Positions 35,948 to 47,600 of a DNA stretch of 48,201 nucleotides are shown here, in pieces (position 1 is the stretch's first letter; each line of letters begins with the position of its first letter). Where the stretch lies: positions 11,171,578 through 11,219,778 of the forward strand of contig NC_049980.1 in assembly GCF_000003815.2 (NCBI RefSeq), written 5' to 3'. Made by a program: the position numbers and the translations under genes. The notes under the pieces were generated by a model. That model had not been told where the DNA came from and did not search any database. It saw only the letters and a list, made by a program, of their open reading frames with translations. This DNA is from Branchiostoma floridae (Eukaryota > Chordata > Leptocardii > Amphioxiformes > Branchiostomatidae).

Positions 35948-38900
35948 CAAGGCTTTATTAGTAAAACAAATAATACATTTGTCAACAACAGAGTATCTAA
36001 GCTACTATTGTACATGGAGTAATTTGAAGTACTAGTGAAATACACAATAGGTAATGCGCATGGAAGAAGTATCATTGTCTATATAAGAATTTCTCTCATG
36101 TACTTATATAGGCTATTATGTATAACCAATATACACCACATGGTTGCCCCAATTGTCATGGAATAATTATGATACATGTAGATGGTTATCAAAAACAACA
36201 AGTAACTTTTAACATTCGGGACTTTTTCTTTCATAACAATGTATAGTTTACAGTATGTTATAACACAGTAGATCTAGACTGGACTAGAACTATAGTTTAC
36301 ATACTATGGGTTTAACAGTTGTTGTTGCTTTTTATGAGCTTAAAAATTATTATTTAAGTACATAGAAGTAAACATTACAGAACATGAAGTCTGTTTTTGA
36401 GTTCACAATTGAAGATGTTAGATAAGTTATGGCCTGAAATTGGCCGTGGGCACTTTGTAGAAAAAATCCATGTTTTAAAGATAACCCACTTTGCTATAGA
36501 TATTATTCGTATTCTTTTCTTCAGGATATTTTCGTTTATTGGCTGGTTTACCTTTCCCAGTATCATCTCTTCAAAATCAATATAAGGGTTACTGGGGCTA
36601 AATGGTACAGAAGTATGTACTAAATTCCACAGGTTAGTTAGCCTTTTACATTCCAGGAACATATGTTTATAGTTGTCAACATGACCACTGTCACATAATT
36701 TACATACAGGATCAATTACTTGACCATCTTCATCTTGTATTCTCCATTTGCTTAATTTCTCACCACATGGTAAAATTTGATGAAGTAGTTTGTAATTAAG
36801 CTCTGCTATTTGTGTTTCTTTACATGAAGTTGTGCCTAGCATTTTCCAAATCTTCTTCCAATTAAGTGAGTATATATCAAAATGTGTCTGCCATTTCTGT
36901 TGGCAGTTTGGAACTATAAATATTTGTAACATAAGGTTTTGGTATATCACAGAAGTTTTTGGAAAATCTAAGGCTGGTGTTTCTAACGTTTCTCTTTCGA
37001 TACAACAATTTTTACGTATGGCTCTTTTTACAATGAGCAATTCACACATCCAGTTATGTTTCTTGGTAAGTTTTCGGAACACCTCTCTGTCACTTATAAA
37101 AGTACCATTTTGTAAAATATCCTGTATATAAACAAAACCAGAGTTAATCCAATGTGGGTACAAGAGTGTTTTCCCCCCTGATACAATATGCTTGTTTCCC
37201 CAGATAATCTGGTTTGTGTCACAATTGCTTTTAGCTTTGTACCATGCATAGATAACTTGCTTATAAAAGAGGGGTACATTACACAGGTATTTGTCTTCAA
37301 TGCAACTCATTTGAAACACAAAATTCAAGTCTATATCTAAGGAAGATAAGTAGTGTAAAGGGATATATCTCCAAGAACCCTTACCATTAAGTAAACGTTT
37401 AACCCAAGACGCCAAGAGAGCATCTTTCACACTATGTATGTCTAGCATTTTTAAACCTCCCTGTTCATAGTTGCCAATGAGAGTTTTCCGTTTAATTTTG
37501 TCCTTTTTTCCACTCCACACAAAGTTAAAAAAGGCAGTATTTAGCTCCTTTAACACTATTGTTGGTGTTGGAAGAATGTTCATTACATATGTTATCTTTG
37601 CAGCTGCCAATGCCTTTACAATGGTTATTTTCCCAAATAAAGTAAGATTCCTTTGGCACCATGTATTGAGAACTGTTTTAACTTGTTTTACCTTGTCATC
37701 CCAGTTTAATTTCATTAGTTGTTCCTTGCTATGACCAAAATTTACACCAAGTGACTTAATTACAGAAGGCCATTGGATACCTGCTATTTCATCTTTTCTG
37801 TGTTTCCATATACCTAGCCACAGTCCTTTTGTTTTAGCTTTGTTTAAGTTGGGTCCAGCCACATTAGAGAATGAGCTGAGGCACTCAAGTGTTTCATACA
37901 GTGAGTCTTCAGTGGACAAGAAAACAGTGGTATCATCTGCCACCTGGCACATCTTAATTTCTGCTTCATCTACTGTGACACCTTTGATATTTTGGTTATT
38001 TTGTATGCTATAAAATAGGATCTCTGCTACAAGAAGAAACAGTAGCGCACTTAATGGGCATCCTTGTCTTATACCCCGCTGCAGTTGTATACTAGCGGCT
38101 TTCCAGCCATTGTTGATGACTGAGGCCAGACAGTCAGAATACATGATCTTTACCCAGTTTACAAAATTTGGGCCAAAGTTAAATTTCTCTAATACCTTAA
38201 ACATAAAATTGTGCTCCACACAATCAAATGCTTTCTCAAAATCTATGAATAGTACAATACCTGTCTTATTTTTGGAGTCACAGAAGTCAATTATATCTTG
38301 AATTAATCTAACATTTTGTCCTATGAAACGTCCTTTTATGTAAGCACACTGGTCCTTATTTATTAGATCTTTCAGTAGAGGTTTAATTCTATTTGCCATG
38401 ACAAAAGCAAGTATCTTATAATCGGTATTTAGGAGGCTTATAGGTCTCCAATTGCTAAGTGATTCCATGTCTCCATTTTTGTGTATCAATCTTAGTAGGG
38501 CCTTTCTGAAGGAGGGTGGTAGTTTTCCTTCACTGAGTGCATTGTAAATAACAGAGTGCACTAAAACTCCAATTGAAGGCCAGAACAGTTTGTAAAATTC
38601 AGGTGGAAGCCCATCAGGGCCAGGTGTTTTACCTTGTTTCATGCTTGTTACAGCTTCTTCACACTCATGTAATGTGATTGGTTTGTCACACTCCTGCTTT
38701 TCTTGTTCAGATAGTATGTTTGGAATATTCATAGATCCCAGGAAGTCTTCAATTTTGTCTTCGGGTACCTTTTTAGAGGAGTATAGAGTTTGATAAAAGC
38801 TTCTACACTCTTTTAATATCTCTGCTTGGTCATGTATTTTTTCATTGTCTCTCACTAGCGAGGTTATACAATTTTGACTTTGCTTCTTGTTTTCTAAGCT

Positions 38901-40697
38901 CAAAAAGTACTTGGATGGTCTTTCACCTTCTGCAATATATCTTGCTTTTGCTGAGATGCATTTTAGTGGACATGGCATCAAGCCAGCTGTCAGCCAATCA
39001 GAGAACCACAGCTTTTTAATTAGAGTCATAGCCGATTCTCTGATTGGCTGAAAGTTAGAGAACATGGCCATCAAAGTGTTTAGCAGAGCTCGAGCCTAAT
39101 TGTATAGGCCACGGAGAGAATCTGCGTAGGAGAATGAGTGGGAAGCATGAAGAGATAACGTTAGATAAAGGTTTAAAAGTATAACAATGGAATCGAATGA
39201 TGGATTTGACATTAAAAACATTGTGGTCATACATAATCATGCACACTTCCACAACAGGCTATCTGGCGCAAGAAAAGAGCATTCGATAGGTATTGAACAA
39301 TATACTCTACCTCGTGTCATAATAGGACAAATCCCACCGGCCATTTTCTTCGTGTTGGCGGGGTACGTGGGCTGTGACCGGGCTGCAGGTGTGGCGATGC
39401 TGGCCCTGTCCGTGGCGTTTGGTGGGCTGGCTGTCCCTGGGTTTAAGGTATGTCCTAGTGATTGACGTGAAAACGTCCGTAATAAAGAATACGACTTAAT
39501 CTAGCCTGCGTCGTAGATGGAGTGCATGATGGCAATTTGGAAACTACTAGTATGTTCTGGTACTACATCCAATTGTTGTCGTCATCTTCTACATTGGAAC
39601 AACATATCTCCTTCAAAGTAAAGGAATTGAAGTCAAGTGGAAAATCACCAAGGCTATTGCTATACATAGAAGCAGTGTTACACCGATACTGAGTCTAAAA
39701 CATTGATTTGAATCATACTTTATATGACACTATGTGTATTTTGTTTTCAGTTGTCACATGTTGAGTTGGCCCCCCGGTTCGGAGGAATCCTGTACGGCAT
39801 CACTAACACCTTCGGTAACATCCCCGGCTTCGTCACGCCGCTGGTGGTCGGCACACTCACCAACAACAATGTAAGTATGATGTTGTCATCTATTCATTTG
39901 AGCTCAAGTCAGTAACTTACCATACTTTCTGATACGGAACATTCAATCGTGGAGGAAGGACGAAATCAGCAGTTTCCATTTATTCCATGGAGATCAATGG
40001 ACATGATTTCTAACCAAACTGTACGGAAAATAACGTTACACATATATCCCTGTCGAATCATTCGGAATGATGAAATATTGCTCAGTTAGTTATATTTTTC
40101 AGATTTGACATCATTATCCTTCAATAAAATTCCACGTTTCCGTTCTATACCAGTCTTTTGTCAAGGTTCTATCCAGTCTTTTATCATGCAACATTACCCA
40201 AACCTGACACAACAAATCCACGGAACTTGTGCCGAATTTCTCAAACTCCATAATATTCCACTTCTGCAAATTATAGCCTTCAAGATGGCGCGGGTTTACT
40301 GTTTACCCCAAACTCCAAGGAAATTTTTTCCAAATTGACCTTGTAACCTTAATTTACGACGGGTAACACGAATTAGAACTTAACTTTGGGGATGTACTAA
40401 GCATAGTATAGTAAGCTATGAAACCTTACCGTGTTGTTTTCTTCAACACTTGAACTTGTTGTCCACCCCCAGCAAACCCGCGAGGCGTGGCAGACCGTGT
40501 TCTGGATCGGTGCGGGGATCTACGTGTTCGGCGGGCTGGTGGTGCTGGTGTTCCTGCGTACCGACGTGCAGGACTGGGCTAAGGACCCGGAGGAGGAAAA
40601 GGGCGCTAACGCAGACGGACTCCCTTCTGACATGAACACCGCTTCTGACTTAAAACTGGACAACTCTTCCACAAGAACCAGTACAACTCGACTGTAG
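30083..40697 (+). CDS. Gene C: sialin-like SLC17 transporter, 12 coding exons, intact
   Basis: A 496-residue SLC17 transporter, same architecture as gene B but more diverged. Exons: 30083-30100 (MGCIKK), 30927-31112, 31697-31826, 33177-33283, 33429-33516, 33811-33897, 34300-34424, 34836-34988, 35705-35834, 39326-39447, 39751-39870, 40473-40697. All phases join and total 1491 bases. Marks: YILRTNLSVAIVSMV in TM1, [75 protein letters not shown] and [20 protein letters not shown]. The RRI-to-GCD stretch is close in pattern to human sialin. The tiny first exon rests on phase, position and a good donor, and is less certain than the rest. Its introns carry four transposon insertions. Confidence 0.92.
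32326..32758. mobile_element. hAT-like MITE, 433 bp, in gene C intron 3
   Basis: Terminal inverted repeats tagggctgggtaccggtac and, at the right end, gtaccgatacccagcccta. An exact 8-bp target duplication, attatcac, lies at 32318-32325 and 32759-32766, the length expected for hAT elements. The inside has tandem aggtcc and ggacct motifs and no coding frame, so it is non-autonomous. Confidence 0.9.
34596..34747. mobile_element. TA-flanked MITE, 152 bp, in gene C intron 7
   Basis: Imperfect inverted ends of about 36 bp: ctctccaaacagtggttcgg at the left against cgaacctctgctgggagag at the right, bordered by TA on both sides (34594-34595 and 34748-34749). This fits a Tc1/mariner-type non-autonomous element. 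Confidence 0.7.
35124..35301. mobile_element. TA-flanked MITE, 178 bp, in gene C intron 8
   Basis: The ends cagtcaaacctg and caggtttgactg are exact inverted repeats, bordered by TA (35122-35123 and 35302-35303). The inside repeats the tggccactat and aggtggc motifs. It is a non-autonomous Tc1/mariner-like element. Confidence 0.85.
35922..38949 (-). mobile_element. L1/Tx1-type LINE, 5'-truncated, antisense in gene C intron 9
   Basis: A minus-strand frame (stop at 36375) of about 858 element-derived codons encodes reverse transcriptase and the C-terminal region. Visible motifs are GKTPGPDGLPPEFYK, NWRPISLLNTDYKI, FIDFEKAFD, QGCPLSALLF, VADDT (usual family form FADD) and a terminal Cys/His cluster (CKLCDSGHVDNYKHMFLEC). 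A poly(A) tail appears as a T run at 35918-35947. The 15-bp duplication gctgagatgcatttt flanks it exactly at 35907-35921 and 38950-38964. The endonuclease part is missing. The open frame upstream of 38950 (about 41 residues) is host intron, not LINE. The long intact frame and perfect duplication imply a young insertion. Confidence 0.92.
38990..39050. repeat. Short inverted repeat beside the L1 insertion
   Basis: cagccaatcagagaa near 38992 pairs with ttctctgattggctg near 39036, around a ~30-bp loop. It could be a small MITE remnant or a chance hairpin in the intron. Confidence 0.5.
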
Positions 40698-41551
40698 ATG
40701 GTGGTGTTTTCAAATAAGCCATGAATAGTTTGAAGTACATGTACTAGGTACTTTAATTCAATGGTAAGACAGCTAGAACTTTGTTAACCATTGTTAGCTT
40801 ATGTTTTAACACAATTGGAATGATACTTGTAACAAAGTTATATCCTTTCTAGTTATTTGTAAGCACTTTATCATTCAAGAGGATAGTTCTAATAGTTCTC
40901 TATTATTAACAAAAAGAGCTCTCTGTAGTAAGAGGTAGATTAAAAGTAGAATGAAAATCGGGATGTAACTAACTCTACTTCACCCTACTATTAACTGTTA
41001 ATGCCATTTTTGATTATTCCGCTAACTTGGATCATACAACAGCAAAGAGTATTATATATACGATGTAACCATAGCTAATGAACAAGAACAAAGCAATTCA
41101 GTGTTTCTGAACTTTTAATTCAATGGAAACATTACAAAGTCAACTGTGATAAAGACTACACATATACTCAGCTGCATGATGTTTGTCAACCCCGTCAAGC
41201 CGTATCTATCTTGAAGACAAAGAGTAGAAAGCCAGACAAATGGATTTTTTGTTGTTTTTATGAACATCCTATAGGAAATGGCTTTGCAACTGGATAGGAG
41301 GTGGCTCTCAACAACACAAATATGAATGGTTTGATGAGAAAGTATGCCTGCTTTTTTATATAAATCCTGGAATGCTAACTAATGTTTCGTAACTGTTATA
41401 GCAGATGGTAACAATGACATTGTGTCCCTCAAGGCAGCATCCTTGGTACACCCTAAGAAAATATGTCACTTATATCTTACTCCAGTGTCTCTTCCATACT
41501 TTTGGAAATATGTTAATACAGACATGAATGTTATGGTGCAAACAGAGCTAC
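40698..41551. other. Convergent 3' interval between gene C and PSMB2
   Basis: 854 bp between the two stop codons, AT-rich and non-coding. It should hold both 3' untranslated regions. An attaaa at about 40942 could serve gene C. I see no canonical polyadenylation signal for PSMB2 on the minus strand. No repeat or exon is recognised. Confidence 0.5.
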
Positions 41552-44492
41552 TTAATATGGAATTGGTCTGGCTGGTATCGGCTCTAAGTCATGAATTCCA
41601 TCTTTATCCACCATCCGTACACTGAAGGTGGGCAGGTTCACTATGAATCGCTTCTGGATCTGTGGGGAAGGAAAAGAAGGGAGTTACAGAAATATGAGTT
41701 TTCTACTGGTATTACAAACAAGCAACTTGCCAACATTCCCAGGAAAACTTGGGTTATAGTTATAGCTAAGGTAAGGTTCTAGTATTGGTCTTTGGACGTG
41801 GTGTTCAGTTGTCTAGGTGTCGAGTTGCCAATGAGGTGAGCTGTACTCTCCAAGCAACGGGTTTTTGGACAGGGTTACGTAGTGGCCCTTATTTTCCTCC
41901 CTGAAAGTAATTGTAGTTGCTACTAACCCCCAACCAAAACATCTGCTTGGGGAGATACAGCTCAAGAATCCAACATATGATAACAGGCATTAAGCTGCCT
42001 TCAGGTCAGGGCTGTCGCCAGCTTCTAATTTTTTTCCACTCATTGTTTGGAAGCTCATGTTGTTTGTTTTTCTTGTTAAAAGTGTCATTTTAAGCCCATG
42101 ACAATAAAGCTTCAACAGTTCTATGTCATGAAGTTCAGATTTTGGGGAAGGAAAGAGTGATATTTTTTTCAGTCCCAACAAGCAAATTTCTATCCTGGGA
42201 TGGAGGGACAGGTTCTGGAAACAGCCCTGCTTCAGGTACAAAATAAGTGCAGGTGATGAGAACTAAACTCACCTCAGCAATGGCCTTGTGCAGCAATTCT
42301 ACAGCCTCATCTTTGGTCATGTCTGTCAGGAAAAATAACAAAATTCTCTCAGAACACAAGCGGATACAACATTGGTAGCATCCTCATTCAGTACAAACAT
42401 AAACAATGATCAAATGAACAATACAGTTAAGTCCATAAACAGTTTGAAAGAATAAAAAGGTTGTTGTGTAACAAAGAAGGCTGGGTTCAATACAGTAAAG
42501 TGTTTTGAAATCTAACACCAACCTTCCCTGTAGTATTTGTCAAAGATGCTCAGCACGAAGAAACCCCCATAGCCGTGTGCTGCAAACGGCACCTTGTTGA
42601 GTGAGGCCAGGTAGTCCAGGAAGTACAGCTGGGGGCCTGCTGTCTCATCATGGCCAGCAATCAGGAGGTTCACAAAGTACGGGGTCTGTGCAACAACAGC
42701 AGTGAATTCATTTCAAGGAACATGTTGTAAGAGACTCATATAAAGTTTGGCATTCAACTCATAATGTTCTGGAAGTGTAGCTTTGCAGTAAATGAAATAA
42801 TTTTCAATCAGTTTTTACTCTAGGACAGCAAATGTCTTGACTATCAATTTTTGCAATTGTGGAAGGTAGATGAATTTCTAGTCCTCTGAAAACCCACAGG
42901 AAAACTTGTTTGCATCTTCATAAGTAGATTTACAGTTCAACTGCACATGCATGGCGAGATGCATTCTGGAAAATATGTCTCAAAGTTGAGGTCCACTTAC
43001 TTGTAAAACTTTCTTGCCTATAGCTAGACCATGCTTCATACATGTCCAGATGTGTTAATGTTTATGGTACAGGGGCCTTAAACTTTGATATATTATGCAC
43101 AAAGCATCTTGCTGCATCTAAACCATGAACAGACTTGTTGATGAAAATCATACCACATAGTACATTATCAGAACATTATAGATGTCCTTACCGAGCTGCG
43201 CAGGTAGTCTGCCATGTTTTTCCTGGTGAAGTTGGCAGCAGCGTGGGGTGACAGGGTGTAACCTGGTACATAAAAGGTAGGATTAAATCATCATATCAAT
43301 AACAATTACGTACAAAAAATAAATAAAAAATTCTGCTGACCCCTCACAATGGATACACCTGTAGACTTTGGCTAGTACACTGCCATGTACTAACGAGTCT
43401 AACGTCATTGCATAAATTTGATTGGTTTCNNNNNNNNNNNNNNNNNNNNNNNNNNNNNNNNNNNNNNNNNNNNNNNNNNNNNNNNNNNNNNNNNNNNNNN
43501 NNNNNNNNNNNNNNNNNNNNNNNNNNNNNCGGGTGAACCCTGGTATGAACGCATAGGATCATGTATCCGGATTCACTGTTGGATCTGACGTCAAACTTAA
43601 CTCTTAAGTAGCGTTTGCCTGATGTAGCATGGTAAGGATGAGGCAACGGGCTGCGTCGTAGGTGTTCGCACCTGGCAGGTACGAACTCCTGTTCTAAAGA
43701 ACATTCTAGAACGGTCAGTTAAGAATAAAGATCATTTTCAAGTTTTCTAGTAAGGTGTGAAGACGTGTACTTGTAGCCGTGCAAACACTCCTTCATTTTG
43801 ATTGCATTTCTTTACTTTTCTACTGTTCATTTCGGGCGTTGGCATCATCTACCTGCGCGACGCAGCTCGTTTACCATGCTACACCAAAGCAAACGCTACT
43901 TAAGAGTTAAGTTTGACTTCACCAAGCAGCATCAGATGGTGTAATTAGGATATATCCGGATCTTATTTTGGACACGAATAATCATATCCGGATTCGTTAA
44001 CCCTAGTATGAACGCAAATGGATATATATCGATTTACGCCGTATCCGGATATATCACGATACGCGAATCCTAGTATAAACGGGGCCTAACAGAGGATCTT
44101 AGCACCTGGGGACTATCGTCTAGAGACGTTAAAATTGTGATAGAAACAACAAGGTCTCCAGAAAGCAAACAGCTTTAAGAGTGTATAAAAGAGATAACTT
44201 GGTACTGAATTTGGCTATCATTGCTTTGGAAACAGCTCCAAGTCAAGTGCACATGTTGTTGGTCACCAGTGCGCCCCCCTCCCACTTTCCAAAGCGCGAA
44301 GTCATGGTGCTGAAACCTGCTCACACCCGACGCATTCTAGCGAAGAAATATCAACACGCAGACCTTGCAAGAAACAATCAGTACATTCAGTAATGTATTA
44401 CCGTGCTTGTAGACCAGGACACTTCGTCCGGCTATGTTGTCGGCGGCCAAAATAACGAAACCATTGCCCTGAATCCCGAGTAAGCACTCCAT
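41552..44492 (-). CDS. PSMB2: Proteasome subunit beta type-2 (20S beta-4 position), one exon not visible
   Basis: A structural, non-proteolytic beta subunit of the 20S proteasome core, in cytosol and nucleus. Exons from the start: 44402-44492 ([19 protein letters not shown]), [one missing], 43192-43262 ([16 protein letters not shown]), 42523-42685 ([19 protein letters not shown], then [19 protein letters not shown]), 42273-42322 ([16 protein letters not shown]) and 41552-41659 ([20 protein letters not shown]). Phases join wherever neighbours are visible. The missing part should encode about 40 residues including the KMSEKILLL-like strand. Exon 1 leaves one base and exon 3 begins with two, so it must be a multiple of three. 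The 100-N gap at 43430-43529 is the likely place. The product starts directly with Met and has no propeptide threonine, as expected for this inactive subunit. Confidence 0.93.
43430..43529. other. PSMB2: Assembly gap (100 N) inside PSMB2
   Basis: A run of exactly 100 N, often a placeholder of unknown size. It lies in the interval where the second PSMB2 coding exon is expected. Confidence 0.95.
43530..44090. repeat. Large fold-back repeat beside the gap
   Basis: Arms of about 70 bp: 43586-43656 (tcaaacttaactcttaagta, then gcgtttgcctgatgtagcat) pairs with 43856-43921 (tgctacaccaaagcaaacgc, then tacttaagagttaagtttga), about 200 bp apart. Outside the arms, an aaccctagtatgaacgc-like phrase occurs three times (43536, about 43999, about 44065) with tatccggat nearby. 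It is probably a non-autonomous DNA transposon; its left end is lost in the gap. No exon is seen here. Confidence 0.65.
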
Positions 44493-44638
44493 GTTGTCCC
44501 GTTTCTTTTGACGAGAATGTTTCTCGCGTCCTCTCGCGATAGCATGGTGAGCGATAGCAGATGGATCAAAAGCGACACCTGGTGAAGTTAAGCAGAAAGA
44601 CAGACAGAAGAGTGGCGTAGCAGACGACAAGGGCCAGC
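44493..44638. promoter_or_regulatory. Bidirectional promoter region of PSMB2 and ASRGL1
   Basis: Only 146 bp separate the two divergent start codons. The interval has two TCTCGCG motifs within 20 bp (44522-44528 and 44532-44538, the second extended to tctcgcgat). They are close to the palindromic TCTCGCGAGA element known from many TATA-less and bidirectional vertebrate promoters. No TATA box is visible. The function is inferred from layout and motif. Confidence 0.6.
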
Positions 44639-47600
44639 ATGGCGACTCCGACCATCGTGGTGCACGGCGGAGCTTGGAGCATTCCAGACGAAATCGCCGA
44701 GGCTAGCCAAGCTGGGGTGAAGACTGCGACAGAGGCAGGATATAAGGTTGGTTTGTCCAGGTTACCCCTGTTCATTCGATGACGATTTATTAGTATTATT
44801 AGCATTAATAGCCTCAGCTTGAGACAGACGCCATGTCTGAGACATGAGAGACCGGCGTAGATGTCGCAGGGCGGCCCTGGTAGTCAGTGAACCACTGTAG
44901 TTGAGCAGAACATAAGAACCCATAGTAGTGATGGTTCTATGACGACTTTTCCCATGTACAAGCATGCAAGTCATGCGAAAAACTGGCGATTGCACCCCGG
45001 AAGTGACATGTTTGTGAACAGCTGGTGATTTGTGTACCGTGCACGCGTGATGCGTGACCCTTCTCTGACCTGCTAAAAATCTTCCTCAAGTTCCTGCCTC
45101 CCTTCCTCCTGGCTGAGTGGCCCTGGTCTCACAAATTGCAGTATAACGTTAACATTAACGTTTACTCATTCAAGCTTGCAAAAGTCTCATTTTTAGGACA
45201 CCTGGTCACGTCCCATACTGTGTGTGTAAACTTGCAGTACCAGTAGCGTTACTTAAACGTCATGCAGTATCCACGCAAAGTCTGGGGAGAATACTCTAAT
45301 TCATTANNNNNNNNNNNNNNNNNNNNNNNNNNNNNNNNNNNNNNNNNNNNNNNNNNNNNNNNNNNNNNNNNNNNNNNNNNNNNNNNNNNNNNNNNNNNNN
45401 NNNNNNNNNNNNNNNNNNNNNNNNNNNNNNNNNNNNNNNNNNNNNNNNNNNNNNNNNNNNNNNNNNNNNNGCTGTGGAACTGTCCGTGAACTTCCCCTTC
45501 ATGCACAGTTGGGAATTTAAACCAAGCAGGCCCTTGTTACAGCTTTTTGATAAGAAAACCCTGTTAACACTCGTTCACATCGACAGGTGCCGCCATCTTT
45601 GGAAACACATTCCAATGGCAATCTTGTTACCTTCCAAGACATGGAAGAAAGTTTCTAGGCTGCACTATCATCATTGATCACTAGTCGGCGCTTCACTACC
45701 GTCGAGTTTTTACATCAAAATCTACATGTACAAGTATTTCACACTTTTTATTTGGATCAATTAAATGGTGTGAAGCTTTCGACATATGAAAAATACGAAA
45801 GAGAGAAACACGAATGGGATTTGCCTTGACTTTAAGAATGAACCTGTATTGAATTTGAACCTGTATTGGTGTGAAAGCTGATGAAAATATATTTGTAATA
45901 GAATTTCATTGATTGTTATACATCATGTATTTTAATACAGGAACAGGTTCTGTGTTGAACAGTGCAGGAGATGTGGAGATGGATGCCATCATCATGGATG
46001 GACGGAGCTTGCGGGCGGGGTCAGTAGCCTGTGTCCAGAACATCGCCCATCCGGTCAGCCTGGCCAGACAGGTCATGGAGAAGGTCAGGAAATATTGGTG
46101 TTTGTTTGTTTGTTTTGCATACCCACCTCATGGCATAACACACCTGGTTTGTACTTAAGAGTACAAGCGGCATATCCGGACAAATCTAATTGATCCACTC
46201 ACACCAGGAAGGACTCCTACTCTTATTGATACGTGTGCTGAGTTCTTTTACGTGCTTGTGGTGTGGCTCACCTCAAACACAGGACCTATCCAAGGGACAG
46301 ATATATATCAGCACTTCAGCCGATTTCTCTCACTTTGATGTTACTTTCATTTATCACCATTATGTGCATGACATTGTATATGACAGCATATGTTTAGACC
46401 CATTATAGTTTATTTAATTTTAAGTTACTTATTACCATTTTTGAGATGTCTCGTGTCGTGGAGTTAAAAGTGTAACTATTTTTCTTTTCTTTCTTGTATT
46501 AGAACCTTGAAATTTACACTTGTTCTGTATTTTGGAACAGACGGACCATACCATGATTGTTGGGGAGGGAGCTAACCTGTTTGCAAAGGAGCTGGGCATA
46601 CCCCAGGTGCCTCCCGACCAGCTGGTGACGGACATCGCCAGGCAACAATGGGAGGAGTACCACAAGTACAAGAGAGCAGTCAACGAACTGTTTGACTCAC
46701 AGCTGTAAGTGGGTCACCAGGAAACATTTAACATCGTATTGTCATTGGCAGGGGAAATATGGATAGCTCAAGATACACAATTGGTATGTGGTAACGACTG
46801 GAACTCGCAAGCTATTCCAGTCATGAAACACTTTGTAATGTCTTCAATGAGTCATATTGAAGCTTCAATGAGTGATACTGAAACTTCAACGAGTCATACT
46901 GAAACTTTCATAATGCACTGCAACCAGAAACTTTGTAACCAACCACAGTAAGAGAGCTTTTCCTGCAATTTAGAACAAAACAGATTAACCTTATTGTGCA
47001 TAAAGCACAGTTTGTTACAATTACACTTGCAACATCATCTTACAGATTAGAGAGGCCATTATAGAATACAATGATGCCATGAGATGGTGGCACAAAGTGG
47101 GTCATACTTCATCATCATCATCATCCTGGCGTGCTGGTTGCACGGATGGACATGACTCTCTTCCTTCATCCTTCCCTATCCTCCATAGCCTTGGGCAGTT
47201 CTTCAGAAGAGCAGCCAGAATCATCACAAATTTGATGTGCCTGTGTTTTGCGTGGTCTTTACCTCTGCTTAACATTTTCAAAATCTTCTGACAGGCAACC
47301 ATATAATCTGTTGTGTAGGACTTCTTTCTGGCCTTATATAGCAAAATAATTTTGATCACAACTTTTATAACTCACACTTTCTGGTCCCCAGTGGTCATGA
47401 CACAGTTGGAGCCGTGGCAGTAGACTCGGAGGGAAATGTTGCCTGTGCCACTTCTACTGGTGGTATTACTGCCAAGAGGGTTGGACGTGTCGGGGACTCC
47501 CCAGTCATAGGTGAGACCATACACAGTATGAACGGATTAGTTCTGCTTTTGGTAAAATCCCTGAAATTTCAGTTCCTGCAACCTTACTTGTGTAACATGC

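Noticed and set aside
38950-39074. N-terminal 41 residues of the 899-codon open frame as part of the L1 protein
   Set aside because: They lie outside the 15-bp target duplication and are host intron sequence read through by chance.
43344-45506. Open frames crossing the N runs
   Set aside because: They are translations through unknown bases and carry no information.
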